Shown one piece after another: positions 5,605-5,634 of a stretch of 5,634 nucleotides of DNA; position 1 is the first letter of the stretch; each line of letters begins with the position of its first letter. The DNA comes from Sphingobacteriaceae bacterium. GTDB lineage: Bacteria; Bacteroidota; Bacteroidia; Sphingobacteriales; Sphingobacteriaceae. The notes beneath the pieces were generated by a model that saw nothing but the letters and a program-made list of their open reading frames with translations, had not been told where the DNA came from and made no database searches. The stretch is taken from NCBI GenBank assembly GCA_947460275.1, contig CANHHZ010000130.1:1-5634 (forward strand). The letters are read 5' to 3'. The position numbers were made by a program, and so were the translations under genes.

Positions 5605-5634
5605 AACTACTAAATACTAACTACTAAATACTAA
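5605..5634. repeat. 14-bp tandem repeat AACTACTAAATACT, 2.1 copies, reaching the window edge
   Basis: The unit AACTACTAAATACT occurs at 5605-5618 and again, without mismatch, at 5619-5632; the final AA (5633-5634) may begin a third copy outside the window. Within each unit the shorter word ACTA(A/C) recurs. The repeat lies after the terminator, in non-coding DNA. Low-complexity arrays of this kind are, from memory, frequent between genes in Pedobacter-like genomes; no function is evident. Confidence 0.8.

Overview
The window looks like chromosomal DNA of a Bacteroidota bacterium, most likely of the Sphingobacteriaceae (Pedobacter-like). It is AT-rich, it lacks clear Shine-Dalgarno sequences, it has matches to the Bacteroidota -7 promoter element TAnnTTTG, and its proteins resemble that phylum's families (DUF4199, a YcbB-type L,D-transpeptidase lipoprotein, a dihydroorotase-like protein without active-site residues). 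The genus is an inference from memory of such proteins; no search was run. I saw no phage, IS element, CRISPR array, tRNA or rRNA.

Left part, minus strand (1-1222): the start of the histidine operon. A promoter-like element (1222-1215) is followed by a 19-codon leader ORF (1174-1115) encoding MNQVLNHHVHLHHRHCGDR, with six His codons within nine positions. Next come a weak terminator-like hairpin with a T run (1108-1086), hisG (ATP phosphoribosyltransferase, long form, TTG start) and the first 41 codons of hisD (histidinol dehydrogenase, TTG start), which runs off the left edge. This is the layout of a ribosome-mediated histidine attenuator and is the most interesting element here. It is not an annotated-size gene and is easily missed.

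Middle, plus strand (1229-2887): a divergently transcribed gene for an L,D-transpeptidase lipoprotein of the YcbB/LdtD type, with the catalytic SHGCVR motif intact and again a TTG start. The two divergent promoter candidates lie only 6 bp apart.

Right part, plus strand (2920-5583): a three-gene unit. It contains a dihydroorotase-family protein in which most metal and substrate ligands are replaced (a pseudo-enzyme), an overlapping gene for a very acidic protein of unknown function, and a four-helix DUF4199 membrane protein. A textbook terminator with a perfect 19-bp stem and a T6 run closes the unit. The last 30 bases hold just over two copies of a 14-bp tandem repeat that reaches the window edge.

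The two sides are functionally unrelated as far as the sequence shows: amino-acid biosynthesis on the left, and cell-wall crosslinking followed by a poorly understood unit on the right.
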